Source: Triatoma infestans
Lineage: Eukaryota; Arthropoda; Insecta; Hemiptera; Reduviidae
Direction: 5' to 3'
DNA length: 64,000 nucleotides
NCBI GenBank assembly: GCA_011037195.1
Contig: JAAEAF010010943.1
Coordinates: 16,535-80,534, forward strand
Of the stretch, positions 21,962 through 33,987 are shown in pieces (position 1 is the stretch's first letter; every line of letters starts with the position of its first letter). Made by a program: the position numbers and the translations under genes. The notes beneath the pieces were generated by a model that saw only the letters and a program-made list of their open reading frames with translations, ran no database searches and was not told the DNA's origin.

Positions 21962-22250
21962 AATGTGAGGATGGGTCCGCAATGCTGGTTAACATCTGGT
22001 ATTTTATCTGTCGTAGCATGCATATTTATATTGTTTCATCCATCATCAAAAGCAAATTCACCAAGTTCGTGTAGAGAGTTCACTGCAACGTAATGTTTCT
22101 GTTACACTCCACTCAACAAACCAACGTACAACCAACAAACCAACAAGTGTGAGTGTAACAGAAACATTACGTTGAAATGAACTCTATAAATCCAAAACCG
22201 GTCAGGAACAATATAAATATGCATGCTAAGACGGATAAAATATCAGATGG
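21962..22250. mobile_element. Foldback insertion, hammerhead-like family P1, copy A
   Basis: It is flanked by a 14-bp direct repeat AAATGAATTCGNTG (21948-21961, 22251-22264). The two arms are inverted copies (TGGTATTTTATC..., GTAATGTTTCTGTTACACT and complements) around a short spacer at about 22110-22145. The ribozyme-like segment is partly deleted in both arms (remnants CATCCATCATC and AAACCGGTCAGG). Confidence 0.8.
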
Positions 22251-23245
22251 AAATGAATTCGCTGCCAATAAATGTTTTCGACTATGTGGAGCCTTAAAAA
22301 TGAAATACACGTTAAAAGGTACTATTTCAGTTTTTTTTTGTTTTGTTTTGTTTTTTTACTTCAACCTATTAACTTTAAGACGATTGCAATCGTGTCAAAT
22401 TTTTTATAACAATTTTCGACCGGAATACATATTTAGCAATCCATTGAGTCAGAAAAAGTGTTGTTAGAAATTGGTCTTCCTCTGTGTGTGCGCGTGTGCG
22501 TGGAGAAAGAGAGGGAATGATTAAGATCAGCTCAAATCAACTACCGAAAAATTTCGCGGAAAGTTTAAACCTAATCGTTTGTTTAAGGCTTATCAGGTGA
22601 CCTGTCAATAAGGCTTGGGAAAAAAAACGGTCAACTAAAAACTTTACACTTTACTGAGTGGTTTTCTTCAGAATTTTGCTATTTTCACGAAAAAGTCTCC
22701 AACGATTTTGTTTCTGATTCTTGCACTAAAGGCGAGTACGCTAATCGAGGCCTCACGACTATATCATTGTATATTAAACACATAAAAGAAAGTTGTGTAG
22801 ATAAGTGTTTTCCCTGATTTAGAGACCCCACACTCATCATTTCCAGCATCCCAGAAAGAGACTAGGTTTTTTTCATCTTACAAAAAACTTGAACAACAGG
22901 CAGTTGCACATGAATTTTCGTCGCTATTTGCTATCATTCAAATGATCAACATTCACAAAACTTATGCTCATCATAGGTTTAGCGTGAATAAGACAATGGT
23001 AACATAGCATCGATCTCGATAGTTAGAGTTTTATTGTCAGACTTCGGTCAATTAGATCTACCGACTGTGTGGTCACAGTGCATTTGACTTCTTATATTGG
23101 TTTTCTGTAGAATGTACTTTCCAGGACTTCTGAATTTAAATACAGGTTCTGCTTTGAGGTATTTGTTATTTAAACACTGAAGTTTCGAAGATTTGAAAAA
23201 AAAAATTGGCGAATATTTATGTAATGGAATAAACAATCCTCTGGT

Positions 23246-23884
23246 ATTTTATCCGTCATGCATATTGATTTTATTCCTGACCGGTTGCGGATTTTCATCA
23301 ATCGTGAGAGCAAATTCACTAAGTTCGTATAGAGAGTTCACTTCAACGTAATGTTTCTGTTACACTGCCACCCTTCTCACATATCAATTTACGTACTTAC
23401 ACAATTTCTTGTATTAACCCTGCTTGAATTTCAAGTATTTATTACTTGTACAAGCTTGTGACTGTCCATAAACTTTGCATTGCCTTTCCTTAAAATTTAT
23501 CTACTCTTATTAGTTCAGTTTACTCCTGAAATAACTTATCCCCCCCTCCCCTAATAAAAATGACTTGATAAAATACTGAGCATACTTAACAACACTATTA
23601 AAAATTTAGTTATAAAGTATTCTTCAAAACATACTATTTATTATACACTATTTTTCTAATGTCTAATCGTTACTTATAATAATTCTACTTTGTTATGAAA
23701 CACACATACATAGTAACATAACCTTATAACCTCCCCATATATATAACAACCAACAGTGTGAGTGTAACAGAAACATTACGTTGAAGTGAACTCGCTACAC
23801 GAACCTGGTAAATTTGTTCTGACTACGACGGATAAAATATCAGAAGTTATCCAGCATTGCGGACCCACCCACATTTTCAAATAG
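23246..23884. mobile_element. Foldback insertion, family P1, copy B
   Basis: The arms of copy A recur at 23240-23372 and 23755-23873 with a longer, AT-rich spacer. The right arm ends GTTATCCAGCATTGCGGACC. The flanking TCCTCTG at 23238 and 23885 may be the target duplication. On the minus strand of the left arm, a degenerate hammerhead core reads CTCACGA, then the ATCC-bearing hairpin, then GCAACCGGTC. Confidence 0.75.
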
Positions 23885-24554
23885 TCCTCTGTTGAGGAAA
23901 TTCACCACAACAAGCGCTGGAGATTCCATGTTGCTAATTGTAGCCACATAAGCGCCAGCCAGGTTCGCGTCCAACGAGCTCTTTAGTCTTCTCTAAAGCC
24001 TATCTGTGGGTTCGGACTAATAGTCTACAACTGTAAAATACCAAGTTTACTCCTAGGGCTATGTCAAACCCCACCATGGACTAGAAAAAACTATATTTAT
24101 ACTCGGCAATTTGAGAGCTTCAGCCACTAAAAATCCAACAGTCAAGAGTAAAAAAAATCAACTTTCAAGAAGTCTAAAACCAGCAATCAAGGTTAAAAAT
24201 CAAAGTTCACGAAATATAGAAGCCAAAAATAGCTTATTAGAGGCACTAAACATCCTGCCTATCCTATTCTCGAAAAATCTATACACACTTTCAATGGATT
24301 TCATGAAACGACGTTTCCAAGAAGTAATCCACTATCTCCACTCTACTCTCTGCCAAAATCCCTTTTACAGGCTAGAGAATTTTCATCTAGCTAGCTAAAC
24401 TGTTAATCAGCCAATAAAATAAGCAAAATCCTTCTTCAAACTGCACACATCAAATTACGCTTCATATCATCGCTTTTCGTTCGTCCACTATATTGTCTCT
24501 ATTTCTCTATTAAGTATTACTTTGTAATTTGTAAATACAGTGTCAGTACTGTTA
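23885..24554. other. Unrecognised moderately GC-rich sequence
   Basis: 23900-24110 has mixed composition; 24111-24396 is open in one plus frame with a lysine/serine-rich start (VKSKKNQLSRSLKPAIKVKN). No domain, splice context or transposon end was recognised. It could be part of a retroelement. Confidence 0.3.
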
Positions 24555-24775
24555 CATTCAAAGCGCGTCTACATTTATGATCAGTGATGCCCAAGGGCAA
24601 TTCAGTGCACTGTCGGCCTCCGCACAGTGTTCTCTTGTTACAGACAACACGATAAGTGGAACATTGAGTCATAGAGGCTCTCCTAACAAGAAAAAAAATC
24701 TAATGTAGCACTGGATTCGAAACCGGGATCTCCGGATGGGAATCCAGCGCGCTACTGGAGCTTATCCCTTCCCCT
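24555..24775 (-). mobile_element. tRNA-derived SINE (copy 2, tail type A)
   Basis: On the minus strand the head carries an A-box-like AAGCTCCAGTAGCGCG and a B box GGTTTCGAATCC (about 24713-24724). The body and tail (CACTGATCATAAATGTAGAC) match copies 1 and 3. Target duplication is not clear. Confidence 0.85.
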
Positions 24776-25190
24776 CTGCTTACATTATTTCAACAACATC
24801 ATCATTTTCCTGTTCCAAACATTACAATCATATATTCTTTTATCATTTATTAGAATAAACGTAAAAATTTTGGAATATATGAGAATGAAGAAGATAATTT
24901 CACAAACTTCTCTCGTGTATTAAATGAATTTTCCACATTCCACCCTCGATATAACAATAACAGTCGGCCGATAATAATAATAATAATAATTATTTGAATT
25001 TATCCGATCACCGTCCGACTTTGGTTAAAGGTATTTGGCCGATAAGATTGGAATTGCACTAAGACCAAGCATGTTGCTTCCATCGGATTTGAAAATATCG
25101 ATTCCATAGTGATCAACAGCCTAATCAATAACCATGAATGATTTGATTTATTTAAGTGAAAAACATAATTTTAAATATTTGAAAACTTAC

Positions 25191-25504
25191 CTTAATAAGC
25201 CTATCTCTGATTTCCCAAGAGAAAATTCCAGGACTATCCCTTTTATATTGTTCAATACGTCGTTCAACATCCGGCGTGGCTACTCTTGGTTTACTGCCGC
25301 CTATTACACCAGGTCTAATGCTGCCAGTCTCTTGGTATCTGTTCAGTATCTTCGAGACACAACCATGTGATACTCTCAACTGGCGTGATATGACACATGG
25401 CCGTACACCGGCCGCTGCCATTTCCACAATCTTCAAACGTATATGATTAGGTAGTGGTCGTCCATTGATGAATACACCGCCCAGTTGGTTGACTCTGCCT
25501 TGGC
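25191..25504 (-). CDS. Pax3/7: Pax3/7 (paired/gooseberry-type) exon: most of the paired domain
   Basis: This exon encodes 104 residues of a paired domain, the bipartite DNA-binding domain of Pax transcription factors, which act in the nucleus. Landmarks in order are [19 protein letters not shown], then [19 protein letters not shown] (recognition-helix region of the PAI subdomain), then [13 protein letters not shown] and [12 protein letters not shown] splice acceptor (TTTTACAG) ends at 25505 and a consensus donor (GTAAGT) starts at 25190. The length of 314 nt fits a split first codon (phase 1) plus 104 codons and ends in phase 0, matching the next exon. The ATG at 25547 lies in the preceding intron and is not the start. 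The sequence is close to the insect paired/gooseberry group, known for segmentation and neural roles. The assignment to the family is firm; which paralogue it is remains less certain. Confidence 0.95.
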
Positions 25505-26290
25505 CTGTAAAAGGAGTTCCTATATGGTGAGTCACGTATCTGTCCATGTGTGTTATGATTTAATAAAATATGCTTAATTCAATTAGCTTTAACTTAGGGG
25601 GAACAGGAAATAAATGAACAAAGAAACATTTCTGAGAAATTGTTGTCCCTGTTTTGAAGTCCCATAAGAATTTAATATGATTTTAGCGGGTTGGTCCGTT
25701 AATAAGTATATCTCTAAACGTTGTGCAAATTGTTATGTGTGGACAAAATGACTCAAAAAAAAAAAAATACAGGAACGAACCATAAATCTGATATTTATTT
25801 ATTCCAGAATCCAGGAATCGAAATACCTCAACCGAAATGAGTCTCTACTGTGTCTTTTTTTTTTCCTTAATTTTTCTAATTTCTTGAAAAAAGCTCGCAA
25901 CATAATTTGTTTTTTTAACTTGTTATAAAACTAAATTTTTATTTAACTTGTGTTTATAACTTGTTATAAAACTACATTTTATTTAACTTGTGTTTTTAAC
26001 TTGTTATAAAACTACATTTTATTTAACTTGTGTTTTTAACTTGTTATAAAACTCCATTTTATTTAACTTGTTTTTGTAACTACCATTTTTTATCATTTTT
26101 TCTTAAAAAAATTGATTATTGAGATGTTTTAGAAGGTTGGTGACATTAGCTTGCAGGTCTAAGTGGTCATTTCCATGTATTGTATAGTTCTATAAATAAT
26201 AAGTACCAGAGTGAATGAAATATATTGTAACAATGCCAGATTTGTAGAAAATAGGAAAATATTCTTTATATTTCTTAAACTATTCAAAAA
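25505..26290. other. Intronic sequence upstream of the paired-domain exon, with a 40-bp tandem array
   Basis: Upstream on the gene strand, 25505-25900 is AT-rich without a recognised element. 25918-26075 is a tandem array: TTGTTATAAAACTACATTTT starts at 25920, 25961, 26001 and 26041, period 40-41, nearly identical units. Confidence 0.8.
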
Positions 26291-26640
26291 AAATTTGTTG
26301 TGAAACACTCACACAATTTTCTCTTTTTTGCGGTTTACAAAATTGTAATTGACAAGTTTTATAGTTTTATAGTGTACCAAATTTTAATGAAATCCATCGG
26401 TACTTTTATGAAAAAAAATGCGAATACTGCAAAAAACTGTTTAATAAAAATCAACTTCGGTTCACTTATTTTCTTGAAACGCGAAATTTTGGCAAATCTA
26501 TTTAATTAATTTTGTTTAGATAGTAAAATTCTATAATTAACTAAGATAGCATTTTAGAGAATAACATAACCCCACCTCTCCCCATAAAAAGCGCCCTTAA
26601 ATGACATTACCCGAAGAAATATTTGAAATAACAGTTATAA
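26290..26640 (-). repeat. Abundant repeat family, partial copy
   Basis: The tail block (GTGAAACACTCACACAATTT, TTCTCTTTTTTG) is followed by unit sequence (GATGAAATCC-like, TTCGGTTCACTTATTTTCTT, ATAACCCCACCTCTCC). The orientation is as at 16595. Confidence 0.7.
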
Positions 26641-28959
26641 CCCCCCAGACTCGTAAACTTATAATTGTTGCTTTCATAAATAACTCTTTAAATTTATTAA
26701 CTATTATTTATTATTAAGAAGTTTCACTATAATCGATGCCCAATTCAAGCACCTGTATCTCTTTCACCCCAATATTGTGCAAATTACATTAATGGATATG
26801 TTGCTAAAACTTGCCGCCACTATCTGCACTGAACACAATAGAGGTAATTTATGCCAAAATTTATTAAACAATTTTAAGTTTGTAATTTGTTCGTTTGTAT
26901 TTGGATTATATGTATTTTGAATTGAATAAAAATATTTTTTAATTTTTTTATATCAGTTTTTTGTAACATGATTGAATACAAGGGTTTATTTATAGACATA
27001 TATGAACCCATTGAACAATAAGGGTTTATTTATTATTTTAATTGAACCAGCCTTAAGCAAATTTGCCACATAAAACTTGGACTCAATAGTATCGCAACGA
27101 AGCGCCACACTAAGCTCGAAGCGCACATCAGCTACACATTACACTCACTGCCACGCATACTACAAGCGAATGGGCTTTAACTTCGACTGACAATCTCTTA
27201 CCTACAAGTTGCCTTATTCGTATGAGAAATTGAATAAAAGCCGAACTTCTGAGGGCTTAATGAGTCAAACACCAAAATAAGTTTGAAGAATACGAGTCAG
27301 TTACCAGATAACTTTTAAGAGAACATCAATCGCTACATCAGCTTCAACCTTCATTGCTTCACTAAGCTAACCCATCACTAGCTCACCACCATTGTCAAAA
27401 CAAGCAGTACTTCTAAATAGCCACCTCCTTCTTTAAGCGACTCACATCAGACAATGTTTTTACCATCCTACATTCATCATACTACCAACAAGCACCACTC
27501 TTCGCACGGTCACTCTACCCTCTCATAAACAAATCTATCCTTAATAATGCAAAATGCGTTCAAATATAAATTATGAGAATATTGTCAGTTCGTATGTTCT
27601 TATTTCTCTTATTTAGACCATTTCACTAAGATTCATCAATCATTTCCTGCAAAATATACATCAGCAGCTCTCAATCTGTTGTACTTTGCACTTTCCTTTT
27701 TTCGCCTTCAATAATTTTGCGCCCCCTGTATAATATAACGTAAAAAAAAATAGATGAAACTCAATACACAGGAACTTAAACTCAATTTATCTTTGCGAAA
27801 TTGTTTTTTTCTGCTAAAATCTAAATATAGAAACAAACTACAAATGGAAAGGGAGCTCGTATTGAATATCTCAAATATAAAACCAAACGTGGACAGGTTG
27901 TGTACTTCAAAACATATATATTAGTCATTAGATCTATGTCCTAGAAATGTTTTATTTTAATGCTTGTTTTAATTATATTTTAAATTAAAATAAAAAAATA
28001 TATCTGATGCTTTCGTCTTGTTCATTTATTTGACGCCCCCCTTTGTAAAAGAGAACTGGTGCTTTACATTATCAATATTCATTTGTTGTATACAAGGGAA
28101 GCAAAACAAATTAAAATTGATTCATTTAATTTGTAAAAAGTTTAATTTAAATTAGTAAAGGTTGTATTTAATTTGAAAATGTTTATATCTTGAAACCTCA
28201 CAGATATTTTAATATGAAAAAAAAACAATGGCAAATTATAAAAATTGAATAATAATTCAAATATTATTTAATATTGATAAAATAATTAATATATTAAAGT
28301 AAAACTTTGTAGATTATCTAATAATAATGTTTTTTTTCTCATTTATTTTATATATATATATATATATATAATATAAATAAATTGATAATAAATAAAAAAT
28401 TCAATTCCATATTTAGTAAAAATTTTATTAGCTTCAGTTAGTTACTAGAATTCCAGCTACTACCGTGACTTTATTGTATGGGTCACGTTACGAATCAATT
28501 GTCCAACCAACTTTAATGGTTTATTTTATATATATATATATAATAAATTTTTCTTTTATTGATTTTTATTTTATGTTATTATTATTATTATTATTTTTTT
28601 TTTTGCTGTAATGGAGTACAATTTTATTAGTAGGTTTTTATTTTATTTTATTTGTACCTTTGTTTGTTATTTGTTGCTTTGACTGGACGGGAAGGAAGCA
28701 ATTTTATTAGCTCTTAGAATTAAGAAATTTATTAAGTAAAATAATTCCCAAAATAACTTATTTTATTTTTTCAATATACTGGAAAGGTTAATATTAACAA
28801 AGAAAGTGTTTTCAATATATCGAAGAATGAAAAGAAAAAAATTATACTTAGTGAATTTTAGAAAGAAATTAGTTTTTTAAAGGAATCGAGCACTGAAAGA
28901 ATCTAAAGAACAAATCAATATATTTTACTTTTTAATAGAGTCTATTGAAAAATTAAAAA
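26641..28959. other. AT-rich sequence, no feature recognised
   Basis: 27040-27540 is less AT-rich (many CACATC/CATCAC phrases) but shows no long frame or transposon end. (TA)n tracts are at 28346-28370 and near 28527; an (ATT)n tract is at 28577-28592. Confidence 0.5.
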
Positions 28960-29500
28960 AAAAAAATCTGGTGTGAAACACTCACTCGACTTTCAATTGT
29001 AAAATTGACAAATATTATTACTTAGTTTTCTTAAGGCAGATAGTAGTTGAAGTTATTTTAATTGTAGGCCAGAAGAAAGCGTTCTTAAAATCCAACAAAC
29101 TTAATTAATATTTTAAATTTAACGTCACAGATTCCTCAGACCCCCCCCTAAAATCAATGGTTCCGAGAATATATTTTGAATAAAAGTGGATATGTTTATA
29201 CATTTTTTTTTTAAAAAAAAAGGAATACGTAAAACTTTTAAATCTTCGGGTTTAGACAAAGTGTCAGTGGTTTGTTAATATAAACTATTGATATAAAAAA
29301 GTGTTTTATATCATATTATGTTTTTTTTTTTATGAATGTTTGTTATAAAATGGTTTAATTACAATGACGCGAACTCAGTCTGAAGACCTAAGTGTTTTAC
29401 ATGGCAATGGCCTCGTAAATCTGAAAGAAAATATAACCGAAAGTCACTTCAAATTTGGAATTCTAGCAATACATTTAATATAATTCCATATTGCATAGAT
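28960..29500 (-). repeat. Abundant repeat family, fragments
   Basis: The tail phrase TCTGGTGTGAAACACTCACT is at 28968, with degenerate unit sequence to about 29200. A further piece at 29400-29500 (TTCAAATTTGGAATTCTAGC) matches the unit end in inverse sense. Confidence 0.55.
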
Positions 29501-29508
29501 AATAGAAC

Positions 29509-30413
29509 CAGTGATGATATTCAACCGGTTCGCACAGGTTCGCGTGAACCAGTTCTTAAAATTAAAAAAAAAAAAATCAGCGAAACGGGTGATAAATTAA
29601 CCGAAAAGAAATTATATTTATTATTCTCTTAAAAAAAAGAGTTGAATTAACAAGTTACTTAATTGTTTCCAACAATAATCTATAACATTATGTGTATTTA
29701 ATTTGTTATATCTGACGTAACAATGAATCTTTTTTTCATAGTATGAGTTAATCCTTTTCCTAGAATAACACGACAATACGATAGAAGACGCGTGACGAAA
29801 TTTGAATGACTAAGAATTATAAGGTATGAATAAGAATGATTGCTATAAGTTCCACAGAGGCTGAACGAGGGTTTTCTTCAATGGACACAATTTATTCGGA
29901 CAAAAGAAATCGCCTGGAAGTGAAAAATATGGCAAATCTTCTAGTAATAAATTTATAGGACTTTTATTGGGGATCTTTGGGGCTGCAACGACTCAGCTCG
30001 AATGTGGCTAAGAAATCACAACATAGCTGTTGACGCTAAGGTCAAAAAGCATTATCCACCTGAAGAAAGATATGGCCAGAATAAGGTCAATATGGAAATA
30101 TCTTGCCAAACAAAGTTGTTTTTTTTAATTATAAAAATAGTTTAATTCTTTTTGATGCCATAAGTCGGAGATTATAAAGTACATCGCAGTGCGTATGTGC
30201 GCTGCTACACTTTTCAGTTGTATGTTTAGTAGAGGGAGTCGTGCAAAATTTCTGAGAAGTCGCAAAAAATGTTTAGGTCACGAAAGAGGGTTACGAAACC
30301 AAAAAGTGATTTGCTTCCATTCTTAGAGAGAAGAAAAAATATACAGAAGAGGTTCTTAAATATCACCTGCCTTTAGAGAACAAGGTTCTTGGAAATTTGG
30401 GATATCATCACTG
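29509..30413 (+). mobile_element. hAT element, internally deleted
   Basis: Termini CAGTGATGATAT and ATATCATCACTG lie at 29509 and 30413. Flanking 8-mers AATAGAAC and AATAGAAA differ at one base, as expected for an 8-bp hAT duplication. Inside, 29835-30105 encodes the hAT C-terminal dimerisation region (STEAERGFSSMDTIYSDKRN, LEVKNMANLLVIN), followed by a lysine-rich tail. The DNA-binding BED finger and catalytic core are gone. Confidence 0.88.
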
Positions 30414-30479
30414 AATAGAAATATAATGAAGCTGAAGGGCACTGAAGAGGAACCACAGCTTAACTTTGCTGCTCTCTCA

Positions 30480-31919
30480 GACCCCTTCAAAAAACTAATT
30501 TTCCTGACAGAAAGCCTTCAAATAAAATTTATAGGCATTTATGTGTGTACATAGTATACAAAGAAGTTAAAAAAAAAATCGTTCGTGTCATCATTCAAGC
30601 AAATCATGAAAATGTGAACAAATTATTCAGTAAAATCGCACTTTCGATTGATGGATATGTAGATATACAAAAATTAATATGTAAAAATATAGCCAGTATA
30701 TAGATGTATCTATCTATATAACATATTTTAGACTTTAGACTTAAGACTTAGGGATAGAGAAATATTGAGGACTCTATCCCAATCAAATAGTACATGTATG
30801 TATGTTCCTTGTTTGTTTTTTTTTTTCGAAATCGTTGTGACAAATTCAAAATAAAGTCTACAATTATATTTTTAATTTAATGGAATCAGCATTGTATTGT
30901 ATTTCTTTTTCTAATACGCTAAAAATCCTAAATTAATTTCTATTACGTTTTTTGCAGTTAAATCCGTTACAAAATTCTACAGATGTAAAGTTATTTAAAG
31001 ATGTTTCTCTCTCGGTAAACAAAAATTGGGTGAAGAATTCATTTAGCTTGCAAAAATAAATTAATTCTTAAAATTAGAAGAATGGCTAATGAATAGAGTA
31101 AATCATAAAAGAAGTAGCAAACGGTAGATTTAATATTGAAGTTAAAAAAAAAAATGAAGATGGGCAACTTATCAAAAAGAAATGTCTAGGCAGAAGAGCC
31201 TAAAAATGTGTCGGACAGGAATTTGATTAATATTATATGTATAAGGAAGTAGAAAAATAAAAGACAAGATTTGATAACATGATATTGATGTGTTAAAGCC
31301 AGGGGAAAGTAAGGTGGTAAGGGGAAGAAGAAGAACATGGGAGGTGTTAGTCTTGGACTTGAGATGATGCTGTTGATGAGATGATGTTGTTGTTGATGAT
31401 GATGATGAGGGAAAGATCAGGAATATGTCCGGTGAAGATCGTGTACCTTTGTGGGTAATTAGAGACTGAAGATCCCGACAGGCTTCGTAGATCTGCCGTT
31501 TGAGATAGCGGTGTGCCGACATACAACTCCGGCATCCAGTATACATGCATATATTACACATATATACTTGCTCGATCACTTCAAACACAACATCATATTT
31601 CTCTCTCACACTCTGACTCTCTCATTTCATAGTCTGCCAAGATCTTGCTGCCTCTATATTTTACAATAAATACAATAAACCCCTCTCTATTTCCTACATA
31701 TGTACTTTACATTACACTAATACATACACCAACCGTATCTTTTATTCTGAATTTGCTGGTTAGTACAATAATTATGAACGTTATTGTTTTTCCAAATTGT
31801 CTTCAATCTTTCATATTAAATTGTGAAAAATAGTTCCAGCAAATTCTATGAATTATTATTAATATTCTTTAATGTTCACAACTATTGTTATTAAATTTAC
31901 TATTAGAAAATACATACAA
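30480..31919. other. AT-rich sequence with one unmatched coding-like patch
   Basis: 30490-30660 is a degenerate piece of the abundant repeat. 31330-31610 is less AT-rich and open on the minus strand in two frames (for example MHVYWMPELYVGTPLSQTA), with ATG/CAT-rich simple sequence. It lies upstream of the paired-domain exon on the gene strand, so a 5' exon or UTR is possible, but no donor site or Pax N-terminal motif is evident. Confidence 0.35.
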
Positions 31920-32091
31920 TTAGCTCAGTGATAGCACGCTGGACTCCCACAAGAAGGTCCTGGATTTTACACCTCACTATTCGATGATGGACAGTGTTAT
32001 CTTTAAAGCGGGTAATGCGCTGAAAAGGCTCCGGGCGCTAATGACCGTACATGTTGACGCCTCTTATAAAAATAAATAAAAAAAAAAAAAA
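31920..32091 (+). mobile_element. tRNA-derived SINE (copy 3, tail type A)
   Basis: The A box TAGCTCAGTGATAGCACG is well preserved at 31921; the B box is decayed (CCTGGATTTTACACC). The body carries GATGGACAGTGTTATCT, the tail GGCTCCGGGCGCTAATGACC and GTTGACGC, then an A-rich end. Confidence 0.88.
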
Positions 32092-32149
32092 TATGAATAT
32101 GCAATTCAGATTAAACTGTTTTCAGGATATTCTGATTGTTTTTCCATTA

Positions 32150-33216
32150 AACTTAGATTAGATTCTGTGTGGGTTGGCTATCCAGCCTATGCCACCGTGA
32201 CCCCTATGGGTCTATTGTGCCACCCACAATTTAGAGTTCCAGTCCTGTCTGTTTAATTAGACTTTGGAGTCTGGAGAAAGGCTCCTGAGTGATCCTTGAA
32301 GGCACCCATCCAGTTAGAACACCCTCTCAAGCCCTGTCTGTTTTATTATGCTTAGAAGTCCTAAGAGAGACTCTTGGGTGAAATTTGCAGCCGCCAGTTT
32401 CTCCTCTCCAGAGAAGAGAAACCTCAGCAACCCTCATCAGACTGGCACAGCACATGTCGTATAATGGATTTGATGAGGAGAGAAATTAGGTTTGATTGAA
32501 TGAACGAGATATGAAGACACTGTTATAATGTAGCTATAATTTTACACTAACTGCACCAGTGTCTTTTTCGTTATAAAGTCCAGACTTTATAATGAATATA
32601 ATAGAATAAAAGGTGTAGAGATATGACATGATGCGATGTATGGTTGAATCTGATAGATATATCTTTTAGATAGATTCTCACTGGCTTATATACACAGGTT
32701 CTCCCACTCTAGCCTGCCTAAGTCAGAGAGTAGTCTCTGTTAACCAGAGAGAGCCTCTCTTCTCTCTGCTGGATGCCATTACAACATGCAGTGCTGTTTC
32801 TTCTTCTTCCTGACAAAACTTATACAGACTACCTGCTGTCAGGCCCATTTCTTGTTAAAGCTACAGTGGCCGGTAAGGAGTTCCACAGACATCGTTATGG
32901 CCGGACAGCCTTGTTGGAGAAGCTCTTCAATAAGCCTGGGCGAATAGCTATTAATAAACTTTTGCGCCTGCCTCTGGTCTGGTGGTTTTAACTCATCATA
33001 CTTGTGATCAATCGTGCACCCATGCTGTGATGCTGTATTTCTGGAAGCACTTTGCAATGTGTTGGGGTATACATAAGTTAAAGAAAAACTTATTTTGGCT
33101 ACCAAAGTATCCATGAAACTTTGTATCCCAGCTCCTAGATTTTGAGTGCAAGTTACAAACACTAAACTAAGATAGAAGTTCAGAAATTCAGAAAAGATGC
33201 TCAGATTATTTTGCAT
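32150..33216 (-). mobile_element. RNase H-type LINE 3' end, split by a solo LTR
   Basis: Minus-strand frames read HKYDELKPPDQRQAQKFINS-like host text, then LTGHCSFNKKWA and, after a frame change, a zinc-finger-like segment containing EEETALHV just before the LTR (about 32790). The LINE resumes after it with FSGEEKLAAANFTQESLLGL and a 3' tail with GGTGGCACAATAGACCCATA. This layout (RNase H, finger, short tail) is shared with the LINEs at 19204 and 57600. Confidence 0.7.
32460..32783 (-). mobile_element. Solo LTR (copy 1)
   Basis: On the minus strand it starts TGTAATGGCA and ends CCATTATA, with a promoter-like TGTGTATATAAG near 32690. It interrupts the LINE reading frame and is flanked by ACATG (32452-32456 and 32784-32788), with three extra bases at one edge. 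The second copy is at 55689-56000. No gag or pol sequence is attached. Confidence 0.75.
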
Positions 33217-33224
33217 TAACGTTT

Positions 33225-33987
33225 AGTTTGAAACGAATTCACACAACTTTCTTTCTTAATGCAATTATAATAATTGTACTTGATAGATTTTTTTTAAACT
33301 GCAATTTTTGTAAACTTTTTTTCTTAACTCTAGCATTTATATTAACTTTTAGGTATTGGGAGACTACAAAAATGTGCCCATGTCAGATCCCTCACTCTAG
33401 TTACAAGTTTCCCCAGAATTTTTCTAAACTAAATTTGTACGGAGAATTATTTCATATAAAAGAATTAGTCCAACATAAGTACAATACTTATCACATCAAG
33501 TTTATAGAAGAAATAATTTCATGACATCCCAACTCAGGGAACCTCATTTCCGGCGTAAACTTAATTTGGAAAATTAGTCACGATCGCTATACTTTCTCTT
33601 ACTAGGGAAGTAAGAGAAAGTAAAAAAAAATGTTGGACAAATATCAGTTGTATGTGGTGTTCACAAAATATCACGAAAACGAAAAATTGCAGAAAGATCA
33701 AATTTGATATTCCGTTTAGTTAGCGCTACTCCCCATAAGAGGCCGTAAGTTTTCGAACATAATCCATCAACTGGAAGTACGGGACTTTATTGTATAGCTT
33801 TTTCCGGTTTTCTAGATTTTCATCAATAATAGCTTGAACGATATTTCTTAAACTTTGTATACTATCTAGATACTTAAATGCCGATCGATCACATTTAATT
33901 GAAATGGTTTTCTTGACAAATTGATATTTTTGGTGGGTTCTGGATGAAAGCAACGCTTATGCTAGAATTCCAAATTTGAAGAAAATT
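33225..33987. repeat. Abundant repeat family, copies meeting at a palindrome
   Basis: 33230-33600 matches the family in one orientation. At 33590-33620 it ends in a palindrome, ACTTTCTCTTACT, a short loop, then AGTAAGAGAAAGT. 33660-33987 carries head-block and unit phrases (ACGAAAAATTGCAGAAAG, GAATTCCAAATTTGAAGAAA). The foldback at 33988 is inserted in the last phrase. Confidence 0.65.

Larger units (their letters stand above)
16344..25190 (-). other. Intron of the Pax3/7 gene
   Basis: The intron is bounded by GTAAGT at 25190 and a CAG acceptor ending at 16344, in phase 0, and is 8847 nt long. It contains a complete copy of the abundant tandem-unit repeat, a 3.8 kb hAT-type element with at least three nested LINEs, two foldback insertions and a SINE. 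All insertions are neutral with respect to the coding frame. The first few hundred bases next to the 25191 exon (24960-25190) hold no transposon I can recognise and could carry regulatory sequence, but I see no specific motif. Confidence 0.9.

Noticed and set aside
25505..25547. ATG at 25547 as the Pax protein start
   Set aside because: It lies upstream of a good splice acceptor (TTTTACAG) at the position where other Pax genes have an exon boundary; the residues between are not Pax-like.
31172..31609. 145-residue minus-strand protein gene
   Set aside because: Low-complexity Ser/Thr/His runs from simple repeats, and no domain, splice context or homology I can recognise.
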